From positions 1-64,000 of the forward strand of contig NZ_BBIO01000008.1 of the NCBI RefSeq assembly GCF_000739695.1: a DNA stretch of 64,000 nucleotides, in the 5' to 3' direction. The position numbers were made by a program, and so were the translations under genes. Position 1 is the first letter of the stretch, and every line of letters starts with the position of its first letter. The notes under the pieces are model-generated. The model saw only the letters and a program-made list of their open reading frames with translations. It was not told the DNA's origin and searched no databases. Shown in pieces: positions 1-10,700 of the stretch. Source of the DNA: Tepidicaulis marinus. Lineage in GTDB: Bacteria > Pseudomonadota > Alphaproteobacteria > Parvibaculales > Parvibaculaceae.

Positions 1-2312
1 TCATGCTGCCATGCGATGGTCGGGTTCAGCGTGATCGGCGTGCCGAACGCGTTGTTGTACTGCAGCTGGCCGAGGAGCACGTAGCCCCAGGACAGGCTGG
101 TGGGACGGCAGCCCTGACGGTTGTCGAGCGCAAGGAAGGCGCCGAGCGGCAGGTCCGTACCGGCAGTACACACATTGGCAAGCTGCTTGCGGGAGAAGTC
201 GGCTTCATCCGGAACATCCGGCACCCACATCGCCCCGGCTTCCGTCACCAGGATACCGAGGTCGGCACCAAGCGCGCCGATCAGCGGGTTGGACTGGGTG
301 TAGGTCGCCGTCGTGCCGATCTGAGCCGTCAGGACCTCTTCACGGACAAAGCCGGAATATTCCGCGCTTTGGCCCACACCGACGCTGCCGCAGGTGGAGT
401 TCGGACGGAAGGTCTGACCAGCATCAACCTGTGCGGACACGGTGTCTGCACCCAGGATGAAGTCGAACAAACACGAGGCGCCGAGAGCAGCAAGCGTCAG
501 CTGGTCCGTATCGAGCTGCAGCGGCTGGTTCGGGCGGAACGAGGTTTCGCCCTGCACGCCCCAATCACCAATCGTGGTGTTGAAGGAGAAGCCGAAGAGC
601 TTGATGTCTTCCGGGTATTCCAAGAAGAGACCAATGTTGCTTGCGGCACCCGCCGTCGTGGTTGCGGCCAGAATTTCGGCACCGTCCACAGCCAAATCCG
701 GAACGGTATCAGCGTTCAAATCCACAGACTGGTCGGCAATCAACGCACAGTTGAGGATCATTGCTTCCAGCAAGCTGCCACCATTAATGCCGCCGGTCGC
801 AATTTGTGCTACAGGTGCGATAACACTTGCAACAGTCGGGCTACCGTTCAGCGCCAAACCGTTCTTCGCCGCCTGGATCAGCCCGTCCGGGTCATTCACC
901 TGCGTGCTGTTCAAATAAGCCAACTTGGCCGGATTGAAAGTAGCCAGTGCCGCGCCAGGACCAGCACCGCCGCCTAGGCATCCGCTCTGCAATGCGCCGC
1001 AGGTTGTCTGCCCTGCGTTCAGGCCCGTTGCGTTATAAACTTGGAGCGACGTGTTTCCAGGACGGTTGATATAGCGCTCGCTCGCGATCGGCACACGGCT
1101 ATGGTAGTTCATGAAATAGAAACCGAACTCAGTGGAGTTCAGCTCTTCCGAATACCAGCGCAGTGCGAGACCGTACTGGCCGCTGTCGCTTGCTTCCCGG
1201 TCCTGATCACGGGCTATATCACCCGTGCCGTCTTTCAGAGCAAGACGAAGGGCTTCATTGTTCCCTGTCGGATAAGCAACCGAGTAGTCGAGATAAGGGT
1301 TCACCCCTCCGCCGCAATTGAAACGCGGATCCGATACTTCTTTGTCAAACTCGCCGCTGATGTTACCTGCAGTGGAACAGTTACGGTTGAAGAAACCGGA
1401 AATGAACTCACCGCCCGTCACGAAGGACTGGCCGTTCGCCACGCCGCCTTGCGCGGTTACGTCAGAGCCGGAGAAGGGCGTGCCCGGACGGTCGAGCTGG
1501 GTTTCTTCCCATTCGAGCTGATAGAAACCTTCCAGCGCGAGATTGTAGGGAAGACCGATGGAGCCATAAGCCGCCTAAACGGGAAGCAGGCCTTCTTTGA
1601 TTTCGGCGCCCGGACGGCGGAAGGCGTTCACATCGAGCGGGGAAACGGAGTTCACACCATTCAGAATGAACGTGCCTTCGCCCCAGTTGATCACCTGGCG
1701 GCCGATACGCAGGTTGAGCGGCAAATCGCCCACGTTGTAATCCGCCGACACATAAAGGTCGAGCAGGTCGATGTCGCGGGCGGCATCCACCTTGCCGCCT
1801 TCGTTCAGGGCAAAGCGCTCGTAAGAGCTGTCATTGTCCAGAACCGCGTCGTAGAACGAGTTCACACGGGCAAAGAGCGTGTAGTTCTGCCAGTTCGCCT
1901 GAATGTCGTTCGTCATTTTGACGACGCCCGATGTCAGGTCCCATTTGTCGAAGTTCAAACGGCCGTCATCGGTGTTGATCGACCCGGCAAAAGCGTTCGG
2001 GCCCGTTTCGCGGTCGAGCGTCACAACCTGATTACCGAAGTTACCGGCAGCAGCAGAAGCCGTAGTGGTCAAACCAGCGGTCGTTTCTACGTCCACTCGA
2101 CTTTCGATTGGGCCGCCGTTACCGCCCGGTAAAAACAGGTCATTACGTTCGGAGACGCGCGCCGACACACCGGCCGAAACCGTCGTGTCGAAGTAAATCT
2201 GCACACCGCCGAATTGATATTCCAATGCGCTGGCCGGCATGCCCGATAGACATGTCATCGCCAGCAGCGACGCCGCGCCTAGCGCGCCGCGTCCGCTGAT
2301 CTTTCCGATCAT
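1..2312 (-). pseudogene. DUF1302 family outer-membrane protein, interrupted by in-frame TAG; 3' end outside window
   Basis: The gene reads leftward from ATG at 2312 with a signal peptide ending near SALA/LEYQFG. The first 245 codons show DUF1302 features: repeated beta-barrel-like stretches, the text IGRQVINWGEGTFILNG, and AFRRPGAEIKEGLLPV. A TAG stop lies at 1577-1575. Reading continues in the same frame with AAYGSIGLPYNLALEGFYQ and stays open to the window edge (about 525 more codons, ending ...TIAWQH), so there is no net frameshift. In relatives I recall a Trp near this point, so a TGG to TAG change is plausible. DUF1302 proteins are predicted outer-membrane proteins, often next to DUF1329 genes and linked to hydrophobic substrates. 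It could be a recent pseudogene, a sequencing error, or a read-through gene. Confidence 0.8.
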
Positions 2313-2762
2313 CTATTCCCTCCTCACGCGAAGCGATTCGCGCCCCGCATACCTCGATTACTTCGATTGGTGCTTTGCGAGCCCCTCGGCACTCAAGCAC
2401 ACCCTAGAAGATTAATAGACACGCTTCTTGTCAATAACTTCGGGCTTTAATGACTCAGTTTAAATATAACTGTAACAAATCGGCATATATGAAAACCGGA
2501 TAATTTATCAGTCAAATCAATGAACTAGCTGATTCTTAAAGACTTTCTTCATACGAAATATCACCGTGCCACACCTGCCGGCACTTCGCCACCCTCCGGG
2601 CGGAATCATGACAAAATATCATGGACAGATCTTTCTCATAAAAATCGACACCCTCAATGCCTAAACATGAGAAGACCAAACCCGGCGGCTAAATGCTCGC
2701 AGCCCGGCGCGCAAGGCCTTACGTTTATTCCATGAGATCCGGCGCAGGGGAGAGCCAAGAGG
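2313..2762. promoter_or_regulatory. Divergent intergenic region between DUF1302 gene and TetR gene
   Basis: This is 450 bp without a gene, markedly AT-rich from about 2405 to 2560 in a GC-rich window. It must hold the divergent promoters of the DUF1302 gene (leftward) and the tetR gene (rightward). A small palindrome CATATATG lies near 2484, and GTGCC/GGCAC arms lie at 2566-2584. I cannot assign a specific operator or -10/-35 pair with confidence. Confidence 0.4.
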
Positions 2763-3368
2763 GTGTCGAAGACCCACAAAGTCAGTTTCGTCAAAAAAAC
2801 CGATGGCCGCGCCGCGCGGGGCGCGCAGACGAAACAAAAAATCATCGACGCGCTGTTCGAGCTGATCGAAAGCGGCCAGTCCGCGCCAACCGGCGAGCAG
2901 GTGGCCGAAAAGGCACAAGTCGGGCTTCGCTCCGTCTATCGGCATTTCGATGATATTGACACGCTTTATGCCGCTATTCAGGAACGGCTCGATGCCTCCC
3001 TGCGCCCGCTCATCCAATCGGCGCAAGAAAAGATCACGGGCGATCTGGAAGCGCGCACCCGCGCCATGACGGATATCAGGGGCGAATTCTACGAACGGGC
3101 AGGCCCTTTTATCCGCTCCGACCGCATGCGCCATTGGAACTCGCCCGAAATCGAACGGCGGCGGGCCTCGGGCAATTTGGAGATGCGCCTCTGGCTTTGG
3201 ACCTGTCTGCCCGAATGCGCCAGTGCCCCTGCGGCGGCGCGCGCGGGGGTAGAAATGGCCGCTTCTTTCGCCGCTTGGGACCATTTGCGCAATGAGCAAA
3301 AGCTCAGCGTGGAAGAAGCGAAAGCCTGCACAGTCGAGGTAATCTTGAAATTGCTCGAGCCGGCGTGA
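2763..3368 (+). CDS. TetR/AcrR family transcriptional regulator
   Basis: The protein has 201 residues and starts at GTG (2763) right after an AGAGG Shine-Dalgarno match. The N-terminal helix-turn-helix is clear: TKQKIIDALFELIESG, then PTGEQVAEKAQVGLRSVYRHF, the usual TetR recognition-helix pattern ending in a YxHF-type motif. The C-terminal ligand domain is not recognisable to a subfamily. It is divergent from the DUF1302 gene across a 450-bp AT-rich region, so it may control that gene and itself. This is inference from arrangement only. The ligand is unknown. Confidence 0.88.
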   Translation: MSKTHKVSFVKKTDGRAARGAQTKQKIIDALFELIESGQSAPTGEQVAEKAQVGLRSVYRHFDDIDTLYAAIQERLDASLRPLIQSAQEKITGDLEARTRAMTDIRGEFYERAGPFIRSDRMRHWNSPEIERRRASGNLEMRLWLWTCLPECASAPAAARAGVEMAASFAAWDHLRNEQKLSVEEAKACTVEVILKLLEPA

Positions 3369-3554
3369 CGCGCCTTCAACCGCGCCTTTCTCTTTCCAAT
3401 GTTCCCCTACGTCACGCGGATGAAGTGATCAAATCTGCGGCGAGAGTGCTAGAGCGCGCGTTTCAAAGGGTGTAAAGGAAGGGCAGCTTTTATCCGCATA
3501 AAGGGCAAAAGCCCTGACCCATAACGGATTGCGTTAACAGGAAGGAACTCACTC

Positions 3555-4724
<1,170 letters not shown>

Positions 4725-4751
4725 GCGCCGCACCTTAGCGTGAAACGGACG

Positions 4752-4779
4752 AACCGGCGGGGCCTCCCCGCCGGTTTTT
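4752..4779 (+). terminator. Rho-independent terminator of thiolase gene
   Basis: An 11-bp GC-rich stem (arms 4752-4762 and 4766-4776) with a CCT loop runs into a T5 tract, 27 nt after the thiolase stop codon. Confidence 0.9.
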
Positions 4780-4874
4780 CTTTGCCTGTTTCTCCGCATC
4801 TCAAGCGGGAACCAATGCCCCTGCCCGCGCGTTTAAACTGAACTAGCTAAAGTGCGGCAGCTGTGCCGCCTTGA

Positions 4875-4913
4875 GATGCCGACATGGGATGCAGACATGG
4901 GATGCAGACATGG
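4875..4913 (+). repeat. Three tandem copies of a 13-bp unit
   Basis: The unit GATGCAGACATGG occurs three times head to tail (4875, 4888, 4901; the first copy has C for A at the sixth base). It lies just 5' of the EF-hand gene and ends in its GGGAGGGA Shine-Dalgarno site. Each unit supplies an ATG, so annotation programs may start the gene too early. Confidence 0.85.
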
Positions 4914-4922
4914 GAGGGAGCC

Positions 4923-5240
4923 ATGGACCGCAAGCCGATCTTTGCCTTTATCGTCAACAACGAATGGCTGGCCGCTCTTCTGGCCGCAATGACCTATATT
5001 CTGGCCACTTCCGCCTGGGCGGCAGGCCCCGCCGGGATCGATGCCGGTGCTTTCGAGCAGCAATTCGCCGCCCAGGGCATTTACCAGAAATGGGACCTCG
5101 ACAAGGACGGAATCGTGGACGAGCGTGAGTTCTCCAAGGGGTTTCACGGCTATTATGACGAAGACCGCGACGAGGTCTTGAGCGAGAAAGAGCTGGAACG
5201 CTTCGAGAAAGATGCCGGCGAAGAAGGCCGCCTGCGCTAG
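4923..5240 (+). CDS. Small secreted or membrane-anchored EF-hand protein
   Basis: The start is set at ATG 4923 because GGGAGGGA lies directly upstream and the in-frame ATGs before it belong to a 13-bp tandem repeat. The product is about 105 residues. A hydrophobic N-terminal segment (WLAALLAAMTYILATSAWAAG) looks like a signal peptide or anchor. A canonical EF-hand loop follows, DLDKDGIVDEREF, and then a degenerate one, DEDRDEVLSEKEL, in which the invariant Gly is Glu. Calcium binding by the first loop is likely and by the second doubtful. Its role is not known and its neighbours do not help. Confidence 0.72.
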   Translation: MDRKPIFAFIVNNEWLAALLAAMTYILATSAWAAGPAGIDAGAFEQQFAAQGIYQKWDLDKDGIVDEREFSKGFHGYYDEDRDEVLSEKELERFEKDAGEEGRLR

Positions 5241-5316
5241 GCCGCGCCCCAAAAGCTCCTTTTAGGGTCAAGAAAGCCTCTTGTCAGGTACAGGCCGGGC
5301 CATTAAGCCCAAGGCC

Positions 5317-7146
5317 ATGGCGCCGCCGCTTTTACATCTGAAAAATATCCACCTGACCTTTGGAGGCACACCGCTTCTGAACGGGGCGGAGCTTGCCGTC
5401 TCGCCGGGCGAGCGGCTTTGCCTTGTGGGGCGGAACGGGTCCGGCAAATCGACCCTTTTGAAAGTCGCCGCCGGGCTTGCCACGCCCGATAGCGGCGAGA
5501 TTTTCCTGCAGCCCGGCGCCACCATACGCTATTTGCCGCAGGAGCCGGATTTCAGCGGCTTCGACACCGCCCTTGCCTTTGCCGAGGCCGGACTCGGGCC
5601 GGGAGACGATCCTTACCGGGCGCGCTATCTTCTGGAGCGGCTGGGGCTGACGGGAGAAGAAAACCCCGCGCATCTTTCCGGCGGTCAGGCGCGCCGCGCG
5701 GCCCTCGCCCGCACGCTTGCCCCCTCACCCGATATTCTGCTTCTCGATGAACCGACGAACCATCTCGACCTGCCCGCCATCGAATGGCTGGAAAGCGAAT
5801 TGCGCGGGCTGAAATCCGCCCTCGTCCTCATCAGCCACGACCGGCGCTTTTTATCCAATCTTTCGCGCAATACCGTCTGGCTCGACCGCGGACGCACGCG
5901 CGCCTTCAATGTCGGTTTTGCCGCCTTCGAGGAAACGCGCGACCGGCTGATCGAGGAAGAAGCGCAGGCCCAACACAAGCTCGAACGCAAAATCGAGCAG
6001 GAAGAAGACTGGCTGCGCTACGGCGTCACCGCCCGGCGCAAGCGCAATCAGAAGCGGCTGCGCGATCTCCACTCACTGCGCGCGGCACGTGTCAGCCAAG
6101 GCGAAGCGCTGCGCCGTGCCACCGCAACGGTGAACATGGCGGCAACCGAAGGGGAAACCTCCGGCAAGCTCGTCGCCGACCTTGAAGAGGTGAGCAAATC
6201 CTATGACGGCACGCCCATCGTCAAATCCTTGAGCGTGAAAATCCTGCGCGGCGACAGGGTGGGCATTGTCGGGCCCAACGGCGCGGGCAAGACCACACTC
6301 CTGAAACTCATCACGGGCGATCTTGCCCCCGATGAAGGCCGCATCAAGCTCGGCACGAACCGGCAGATGGTGACGCTGGAACAGAACCGGGAAAGCCTTG
6401 ATCCAAACGAGACCTTGCGCGACGTTTTGACCGGCGGGCGCGGCGATATGGTGGAAGTCGGCGGCAGCAGCAAGCATGTCATCGGCTATATGAAGGATTT
6501 CCTCTTTGCCCCGGAACAGGCGCGCACGCCCGTCCATGCGCTCTCCGGCGGGGAGCGCGGGCGGTTGATGCTGGCCCGCGCGCTGGCCCGCCCTTCCAAC
6601 CTTCTGATCCTCGACGAGCCTACCAACGATCTCGATATCGAAACGCTGGATCTCCTTCAGGAAATGCTCGCCGATTATGACGGCACGCTTTTGCTCGTCA
6701 GTCACGACCGCGATTTCCTCGACCGGATCGTGACCTATACGATCGCCTCGGAGGGAGATGGCGTCTGGCAGGTCTATCCCGGCGGCTATAGCGATATGGA
6801 GCGCCAGCGCGGCGCGCGCAAAAAGGAAGAAAAACCCGCTGCGCCCGCCAAACAAAAATCCGGCAGCGACAAGGCGCCCTCTACGCCCGCCAAAAAACAA
6901 GAAAAGCGCAAGCTCTCCTTCAAAGAAAAACATGCGCTTGAAACACTGCCCGGCGAGATGGAAACGCTTGCTGAGAAAATTGCGCTGCTTAAAGAGAAAC
7001 TCGCCGCGCCCGATTTTTATTCCAAGGACCCGGAGGGTTTTGCCAAATCAGCCAAGGCGCTGGAAGCGGCAGAGGCCGAGCTTGCCCGGAAGGAAGAAGA
7101 CTGGCTTGCTCTTGAAATGCTGCGCGAGGAGCTGGAGGGCACATGA
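5317..7146 (+). CDS. uup: ABC-F family ATPase (Uup-like)
   Basis: The protein has two fused ABC domains and no membrane segments. Domain 1 has Walker A GRNGSGKST, signature LSGGQARRAAL and Walker B LLLDEPTNHLD. Domain 2 has GPNGAGKTT, LSGGERGRLML and LLILDEPTNDLD. A Lys/Glu-rich linker and a C-terminal coiled coil of about 80 residues follow, as in Uup. ABC-F proteins act on ribosomes; Uup is linked to transposon precise excision and ribosome function. ATG 5317 is preferred because homology starts just after it; an in-frame TTG at 5281 would add 12 residues. The stop overlaps the next gene by 4 bp, indicating translational coupling. Confidence 0.92.
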   Translation: MAPPLLHLKNIHLTFGGTPLLNGAELAVSPGERLCLVGRNGSGKSTLLKVAAGLATPDSGEIFLQPGATIRYLPQEPDFSGFDTALAFAEAGLGPGDDPYRARYLLERLGLTGEENPAHLSGGQARRAALARTLAPSPDILLLDEPTNHLDLPAIEWLESELRGLKSALVLISHDRRFLSNLSRNTVWLDRGRTRAFNVGFAAFEETRDRLIEEEAQAQHKLERKIEQEEDWLRYGVTARRKRNQKRLRDLHSLRAARVSQGEALRRATATVNMAATEGETSGKLVADLEEVSKSYDGTPIVKSLSVKILRGDRVGIVGPNGAGKTTLLKLITGDLAPDEGRIKLGTNRQMVTLEQNRESLDPNETLRDVLTGGRGDMVEVGGSSKHVIGYMKDFLFAPEQARTPVHALSGGERGRLMLARALARPSNLLILDEPTNDLDIETLDLLQEMLADYDGTLLLVSHDRDFLDRIVTYTIASEGDGVWQVYPGGYSDMERQRGARKKEEKPAAPAKQKSGSDKAPSTPAKKQEKRKLSFKEKHALETLPGEMETLAEKIALLKEKLAAPDFYSKDPEGFAKSAKALEAAEAELARKEEDWLALEMLREELEGT

Positions 7147-7595
7147 CCACGATCTATGTCGATGCCGATGCCTGCCCGGTGAAAGACGAAACGCTGCGCG
7201 TTGCCGAGCGGCACGGGCTTTTGACCTATATCGTTTCCAATAGCGGTATGCGCGTGCCGCGCAGCCCGCTTGTGCGGCAAATGATCGTACCGGAAGGCCC
7301 GGACGCCGCCGATAATTGGATTGCGGATCATATCGGCGAGAACGACATTGTGATCACCGCCGATATTCCCCTTGCCGCGCGCTGCCTTGAAAAGCAGGCG
7401 CTGGCACTCGGGCCAAGCGGCAAACCATTTTCGCAGGAAAATATCGGCATGTCGCTCGCGATGCGCGATCTGACCAGCACGTTGCGGGAGACGAGCGATT
7501 TTAAAAGTTACAATCCGGCCTTCACGCCGAAAGACCGCTCCCGTTTTCTCAGCGCACTGGAAGAGACGGTGCGCAAGGCAAAGCAGGACTCATAA
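7143..7595 (+). CDS. YaiI/YqxD family (DUF188) protein
   Basis: This 150-residue protein has the family hallmark near its start, IYVDADACPVKDE, and a further conserved part, IVITADIPLAARCLEK. The family is related to PIN-like nuclease folds by its acidic motifs, but a reaction has not been established to my knowledge. ATG 7143 lies inside the stop of the ABC-F gene (ATGA overlap), so the two form one transcription unit. The 3' end overlaps the convergent monooxygenase gene by 6 bp. Confidence 0.92.
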   Translation: MTTIYVDADACPVKDETLRVAERHGLLTYIVSNSGMRVPRSPLVRQMIVPEGPDAADNWIADHIGENDIVITADIPLAARCLEKQALALGPSGKPFSQENIGMSLAMRDLTSTLRETSDFKSYNPAFTPKDRSRFLSALEETVRKAKQDS

Positions 7596-8774
7596 CGCTT
7601 CTGTCGCGTCATATTTCATCAGCCAGTCATAGCGGGACGCCGTAAAGCCCGGCAGCAATTTCGAGCCGGCCGCCATGGCAAAATGCACCCCGCGGCGCAT
7701 CACCGGATGGGCAAGATGAAAGAGCCCCGCATTCGCTTCGGATTGCGCCTGCACCTTGGAGGCGCGCGGTTTGCGCACCGCTTCATAGCGGGCAAGCGCG
7801 TCCGGCACGGGTGCCGTTTCAAGGGAGGCAGTCAGGATGCAGGCATCCTCGATCGCCATGGCCGCGCCTTGCGCAAGAAACGGGAGCATCGGATGGCAGG
7901 CATCGCCCAGCAGCGTGACGCGGCCTGAACTCCAGGAGGCAAGCGGCGCGCGCGCATGAAGCGCCCAGCGGAAGGGTTTTTCCACTGCTTCAGCCACAGT
8001 ACTTAATGTGGGGTGCCAGGAACCGAAATCCCGGCGCAATTCCTCCCGGCTACCAGGTTCCATCCAGGCTTCGGAGACCCAGGTGTCCCGCTCGACCACG
8101 CCGACGAAATTCACCAGCTCGCCGCCGCGCACATAATAGGTGATGGCATGGGCATGGGGCGCAAGCCAGCTCGTAACAACAGGGCGCAGGCCCGCATCTT
8201 TGAGCCGCTCGGCGGGCACAAGGCCGCGCCAGGCCATCATCTTTTTGAAGATGGGTTTTTGCGCGCCGAAAAGCGCCGTACGCACCGCCGAATGAATGCC
8301 GTCGGCGCCGACAATCAGATCGCCGCTTTCCACCGCGCCGTCTTCAAGGATGAGCGTCGCCGATCCGGCATTCTGATAAAGGCCGTTTACTTTCGCCTCG
8401 GTGCGGATCGTGCCGGGGCTGCGCGCTGCGACCGCCTCGCGCAAAAGCCGGTGAAGGTCCGCCCGGTGAATATGAAAATAGGGAAGCCCGTAGCGTGCCC
8501 GCGCCCGCTCGCCCAGCGGGATCTGCGTGAGAAGCCGGCCCGAGGCGTGATCGCGCAGCTCGATGCCTTGCGGCTCGAAGGAGACCTGCGTCAACGCTTC
8601 CTCAAGACCGAGGGAAAAAAGAACCCGCAGCGCATTCGGCCCGAGCTGAAGCCCGGCGCCCACCTCGCCCATATCGGCGTTTTGCTCGAAGAGCAGGACC
8701 TCATGCCCCTTTGCGAGAAGCGCGAGTGCCGCGGTAAGACCGCCAATGCCGCCGCCTGCAATCAATATTTTCAT
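7590..8774 (-). CDS. FAD-dependent monooxygenase (salicylate hydroxylase/UbiH-like)
   Basis: This 394-residue class A flavoprotein monooxygenase has the ADP-binding motif GGGIGGLTAALALLAKGHEVLLFEQ (split here as GGGIGG near residue 7 and the Glu at the end of beta-2), the DG motif GADGIHSAVR near the middle, and the GD motif TLLGDACHPMLPFLAQG. The family uses NAD(P)H and O2 to hydroxylate aromatic rings. The sequence is closest in feel to 3-hydroxybenzoate or salicylate hydroxylases; the substrate is not determinable. No catabolic neighbours are present. It lies 124 bp downstream of the MBL-fold gene in the same orientation. Confidence 0.9.
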   Translation of the reverse strand: MKILIAGGGIGGLTAALALLAKGHEVLLFEQNADMGEVGAGLQLGPNALRVLFSLGLEEALTQVSFEPQGIELRDHASGRLLTQIPLGERARARYGLPYFHIHRADLHRLLREAVAARSPGTIRTEAKVNGLYQNAGSATLILEDGAVESGDLIVGADGIHSAVRTALFGAQKPIFKKMMAWRGLVPAERLKDAGLRPVVTSWLAPHAHAITYYVRGGELVNFVGVVERDTWVSEAWMEPGSREELRRDFGSWHPTLSTVAEAVEKPFRWALHARAPLASWSSGRVTLLGDACHPMLPFLAQGAAMAIEDACILTASLETAPVPDALARYEAVRKPRASKVQAQSEANAGLFHLAHPVMRRGVHFAMAAGSKLLPGFTASRYDWLMKYDATEAL

Positions 8775-8898
8775 CGCCGTCCCTTTGCCCGCGAATGCGC
8801 TGCCGCATTAACCCGCCGAGCCACCCGCGCTCACCATAAAGGCTCGGGTGAGAGCGGCAAAGGCGGCATGTTGCCCGCGCCTGCGGTATTGCGGCAGA

Positions 8899-9909
8899 TC
8901 AAGGCGCGGCAGCAGCAAGGCGGGGCAGTGCCGCAAAGGCCGCCTCATCATGAGAAGGCACGATGGCGAGCCCCGGATTGGCCTTCGCGATTTCGTGAAG
9001 CAGCGCCACGGTGCGCGCGGTCTCTTCCCTATTCCGGTCGACAAGCGAGCGGGCGAAGGGTGTTTTTTCGGCCGGAATAGAAACCGCTTCCGCTGACCAG
9101 GAAACATCGCCGATGAAAAAATAGCGCTCTTTGGGGCTGCGGGTCAGCACAAGGCCCAATGAGCCTGCCGTGTGACCGCCAAGCTCCACCAGCACGGCGG
9201 TTCCGTCCCCGAAAATGTCCTTGGAACGTTCAAAAGGACCGAAGGGAACAGGATCTAGCTTGACGAAATCCCAATTGATGGCCGGGTCCATATATTGTTC
9301 GGGAAAGAAGCCGGGATTGCCGATCTTACCCGCTGTGACCGCGCCTTCATATTCAGCCTCGAGAAGGCGAATTGGCGTTTGCGGGAAGTCCTTGATGATG
9401 CCTGCATGGTCCCAGTGCAAATGCGTGAGCAGGACGAAGTTGAAATCGGATGGCGCAAGCCCCGCCGCACGCAATTGCTCCAGCGCCGGGGTCCTTCCTT
9501 CATAGGCAAAGAGCTTGGCATTGAGACCGGAAAAATTCCGCTCGAACTCTCCGGCAATGCGCGAGCCGATCCCGCCTTCGAACAGGAAAGTCGCTTCGGG
9601 ATGGCGTACGACGACGCCGGAGAAAATCGAGGTGTGTTCTTTCAGGAGGCTGCCGCCGCTGAAAATAAACGCCTGGGGCGAGACGTTCTGTCCGGTTACG
9701 AAATAGCCGAGTTCCACTTGCGGCGCACCCGGCTCCGGCACGGGTAGGCGGTATTCCCCTTCCCCGGCAAGTGCGGACGTGTCGATCACGCGGGGCCAAA
9801 GCTGATAGGCGGCGAACCCCCCGATCACCAAGAGAAGGGCGCCAAGCAAGGCCAGGCCCGTCAAAAGCAGGGTACGCGGGGTAAAGGGAAGGCTGCGGGA
9901 CTGACTCAT
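8899..9909 (-). CDS. MBL-fold metallo-hydrolase with N-terminal membrane anchor
   Basis: The protein has 336 residues. One hydrophobic helix (about residues 12-34, LLLTGLALLGALLLVIGGFAAY) is followed by a metallo-beta-lactamase domain with THLHWDHAGI (the HxHxDH metal motif) and GGHTAGSLGL plus FFIGDVSW as later metal ligands. It looks like the lactonase/AttM-like branch, but the substrate is unknown. The Shine-Dalgarno site AGGAGAG precedes ATG 9909. It is transcribed in the same direction as the tetR gene upstream, and both carry the same CCGGTCTATT motif before them, so TetR control is likely. Confidence 0.87.
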   Translation of the reverse strand: MSQSRSLPFTPRTLLLTGLALLGALLLVIGGFAAYQLWPRVIDTSALAGEGEYRLPVPEPGAPQVELGYFVTGQNVSPQAFIFSGGSLLKEHTSIFSGVVVRHPEATFLFEGGIGSRIAGEFERNFSGLNAKLFAYEGRTPALEQLRAAGLAPSDFNFVLLTHLHWDHAGIIKDFPQTPIRLLEAEYEGAVTAGKIGNPGFFPEQYMDPAINWDFVKLDPVPFGPFERSKDIFGDGTAVLVELGGHTAGSLGLVLTRSPKERYFFIGDVSWSAEAVSIPAEKTPFARSLVDRNREETARTVALLHEIAKANPGLAIVPSHDEAAFAALPRLAAAAP

Positions 9910-9942
9910 GATATCTCTCCTGTGTTCTGGATATTTTTTATG

Positions 9943-9956
9943 TTGTCCGGTCTATT
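9943..9956 (-). promoter_or_regulatory. Candidate TetR (LmrA/YxaF-type) operator before MBL-fold gene
   Basis: The + strand reads TTGTCCGGTCTATT here, 34 bp or more upstream of the MBL-fold start. The ten bases CCGGTCTATT recur before the adjacent tetR gene. As I recall, Bacillus LmrA/QdoR boxes contain a YGGTCTA arm. A separate perfect inverted repeat, TTTGTC-AA-GACAAA, follows at 9957-9970. Confidence 0.55.
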
Positions 9957-10053
9957 TTTGTCAAGACAAATGCCGCCGGGCACGAAAATGGCGCGAATTT
10001 CCGCCACTTCACAGGAGGCAGAGCGGTCTTACCTGTACAGGGTGTGCGGGCTC

Positions 10054-10689
10054 TTAAGCCAGGGAGAGGGTGAGCTGACGGGCGAGGCGCCTCAGCGGCG
10101 CCGGAGAGCGCTGGACCTGCGAGAGGATGAGCGCGCCTTCGATGGCGGCAATGGCAAGCTCTGCCTGAGCGGCGGCTTTTTTCTTTTCCATGCCAAAGCG
10201 GCAGAGATGTTTCTCGATGATCGCCTGCCAGCGCGCATAAGCCTCAAGCGCGCTTAACCGGATGGGCTCGGCCTTGCCCGCGACTTCCAGCGCCACCAGA
10301 CAGACGGGACAGCCCCCCTGGAAATCGCTCTCGACAAGCACATCCCCCAAAAGGGCTGCGGCTTTGGTCATGAGGTCCGCCGGGTCTTTCGCCTTGCCGG
10401 CGAGCTCTTCCAGCGCCTCGGCGATCTGTCCGCCGGCAAAGGCGACGGCAGCCGCGCCGATCTCTTCCTTACCGCCCGGAAAGTGATAATAGATCGACCC
10501 CTTGGGCAGATTCCCGGCCTCGGCAATGTCGAAAATGCCGGTCGCGTGAAACCCCTGCTTCTGGAAAAGAGAAGCAGCGACCTCAATCAATTGCTGGCGG
10601 GTTTTCTGCCCTTTGCTGATCTTCTTGTTCGCGGGTTTTGCAGAGGCCTGCCCCTGCCCGTCCGGCTTTGTATTTTGCGGCTTTTTCAT
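10054..10689 (-). CDS. TetR family regulator, LmrA/YxaF-type
   Basis: The product is about 211 residues starting at ATG 10689 (an adjacent GTG at 10692 is possible). A Lys-rich N-terminal extension precedes the TetR helix-turn-helix: TRQQLIEVAASLFQKQGFHATG, then IAEAGNLPKGSIYYHFPGGKEE. The C-terminal half has GGCPVCLVALEVAGK, a pattern of the LmrA/YxaF C-terminal domain. Such repressors often control efflux or flavonoid-type stress genes. The same ten-base motif occurs before this gene and before the downstream MBL-fold gene, which fits autorepression plus control of that hydrolase. Confidence 0.9.
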   Translation of the reverse strand: MKKPQNTKPDGQGQASAKPANKKISKGQKTRQQLIEVAASLFQKQGFHATGIFDIAEAGNLPKGSIYYHFPGGKEEIGAAAVAFAGGQIAEALEELAGKAKDPADLMTKAAALLGDVLVESDFQGGCPVCLVALEVAGKAEPIRLSALEAYARWQAIIEKHLCRFGMEKKKAAAQAELAIAAIEGALILSQVQRSPAPLRRLARQLTLSLA

Positions 10690-10700
10690 CACTCACCTTT

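Noticed and set aside
4831-4850. GTTTAAAC followed by CTAGCTA before the EF-hand gene
   Set aside because: Resembles box 2, but box 3 is at the wrong spacing and box 1 is missing, so it is not counted as a flagellar element.
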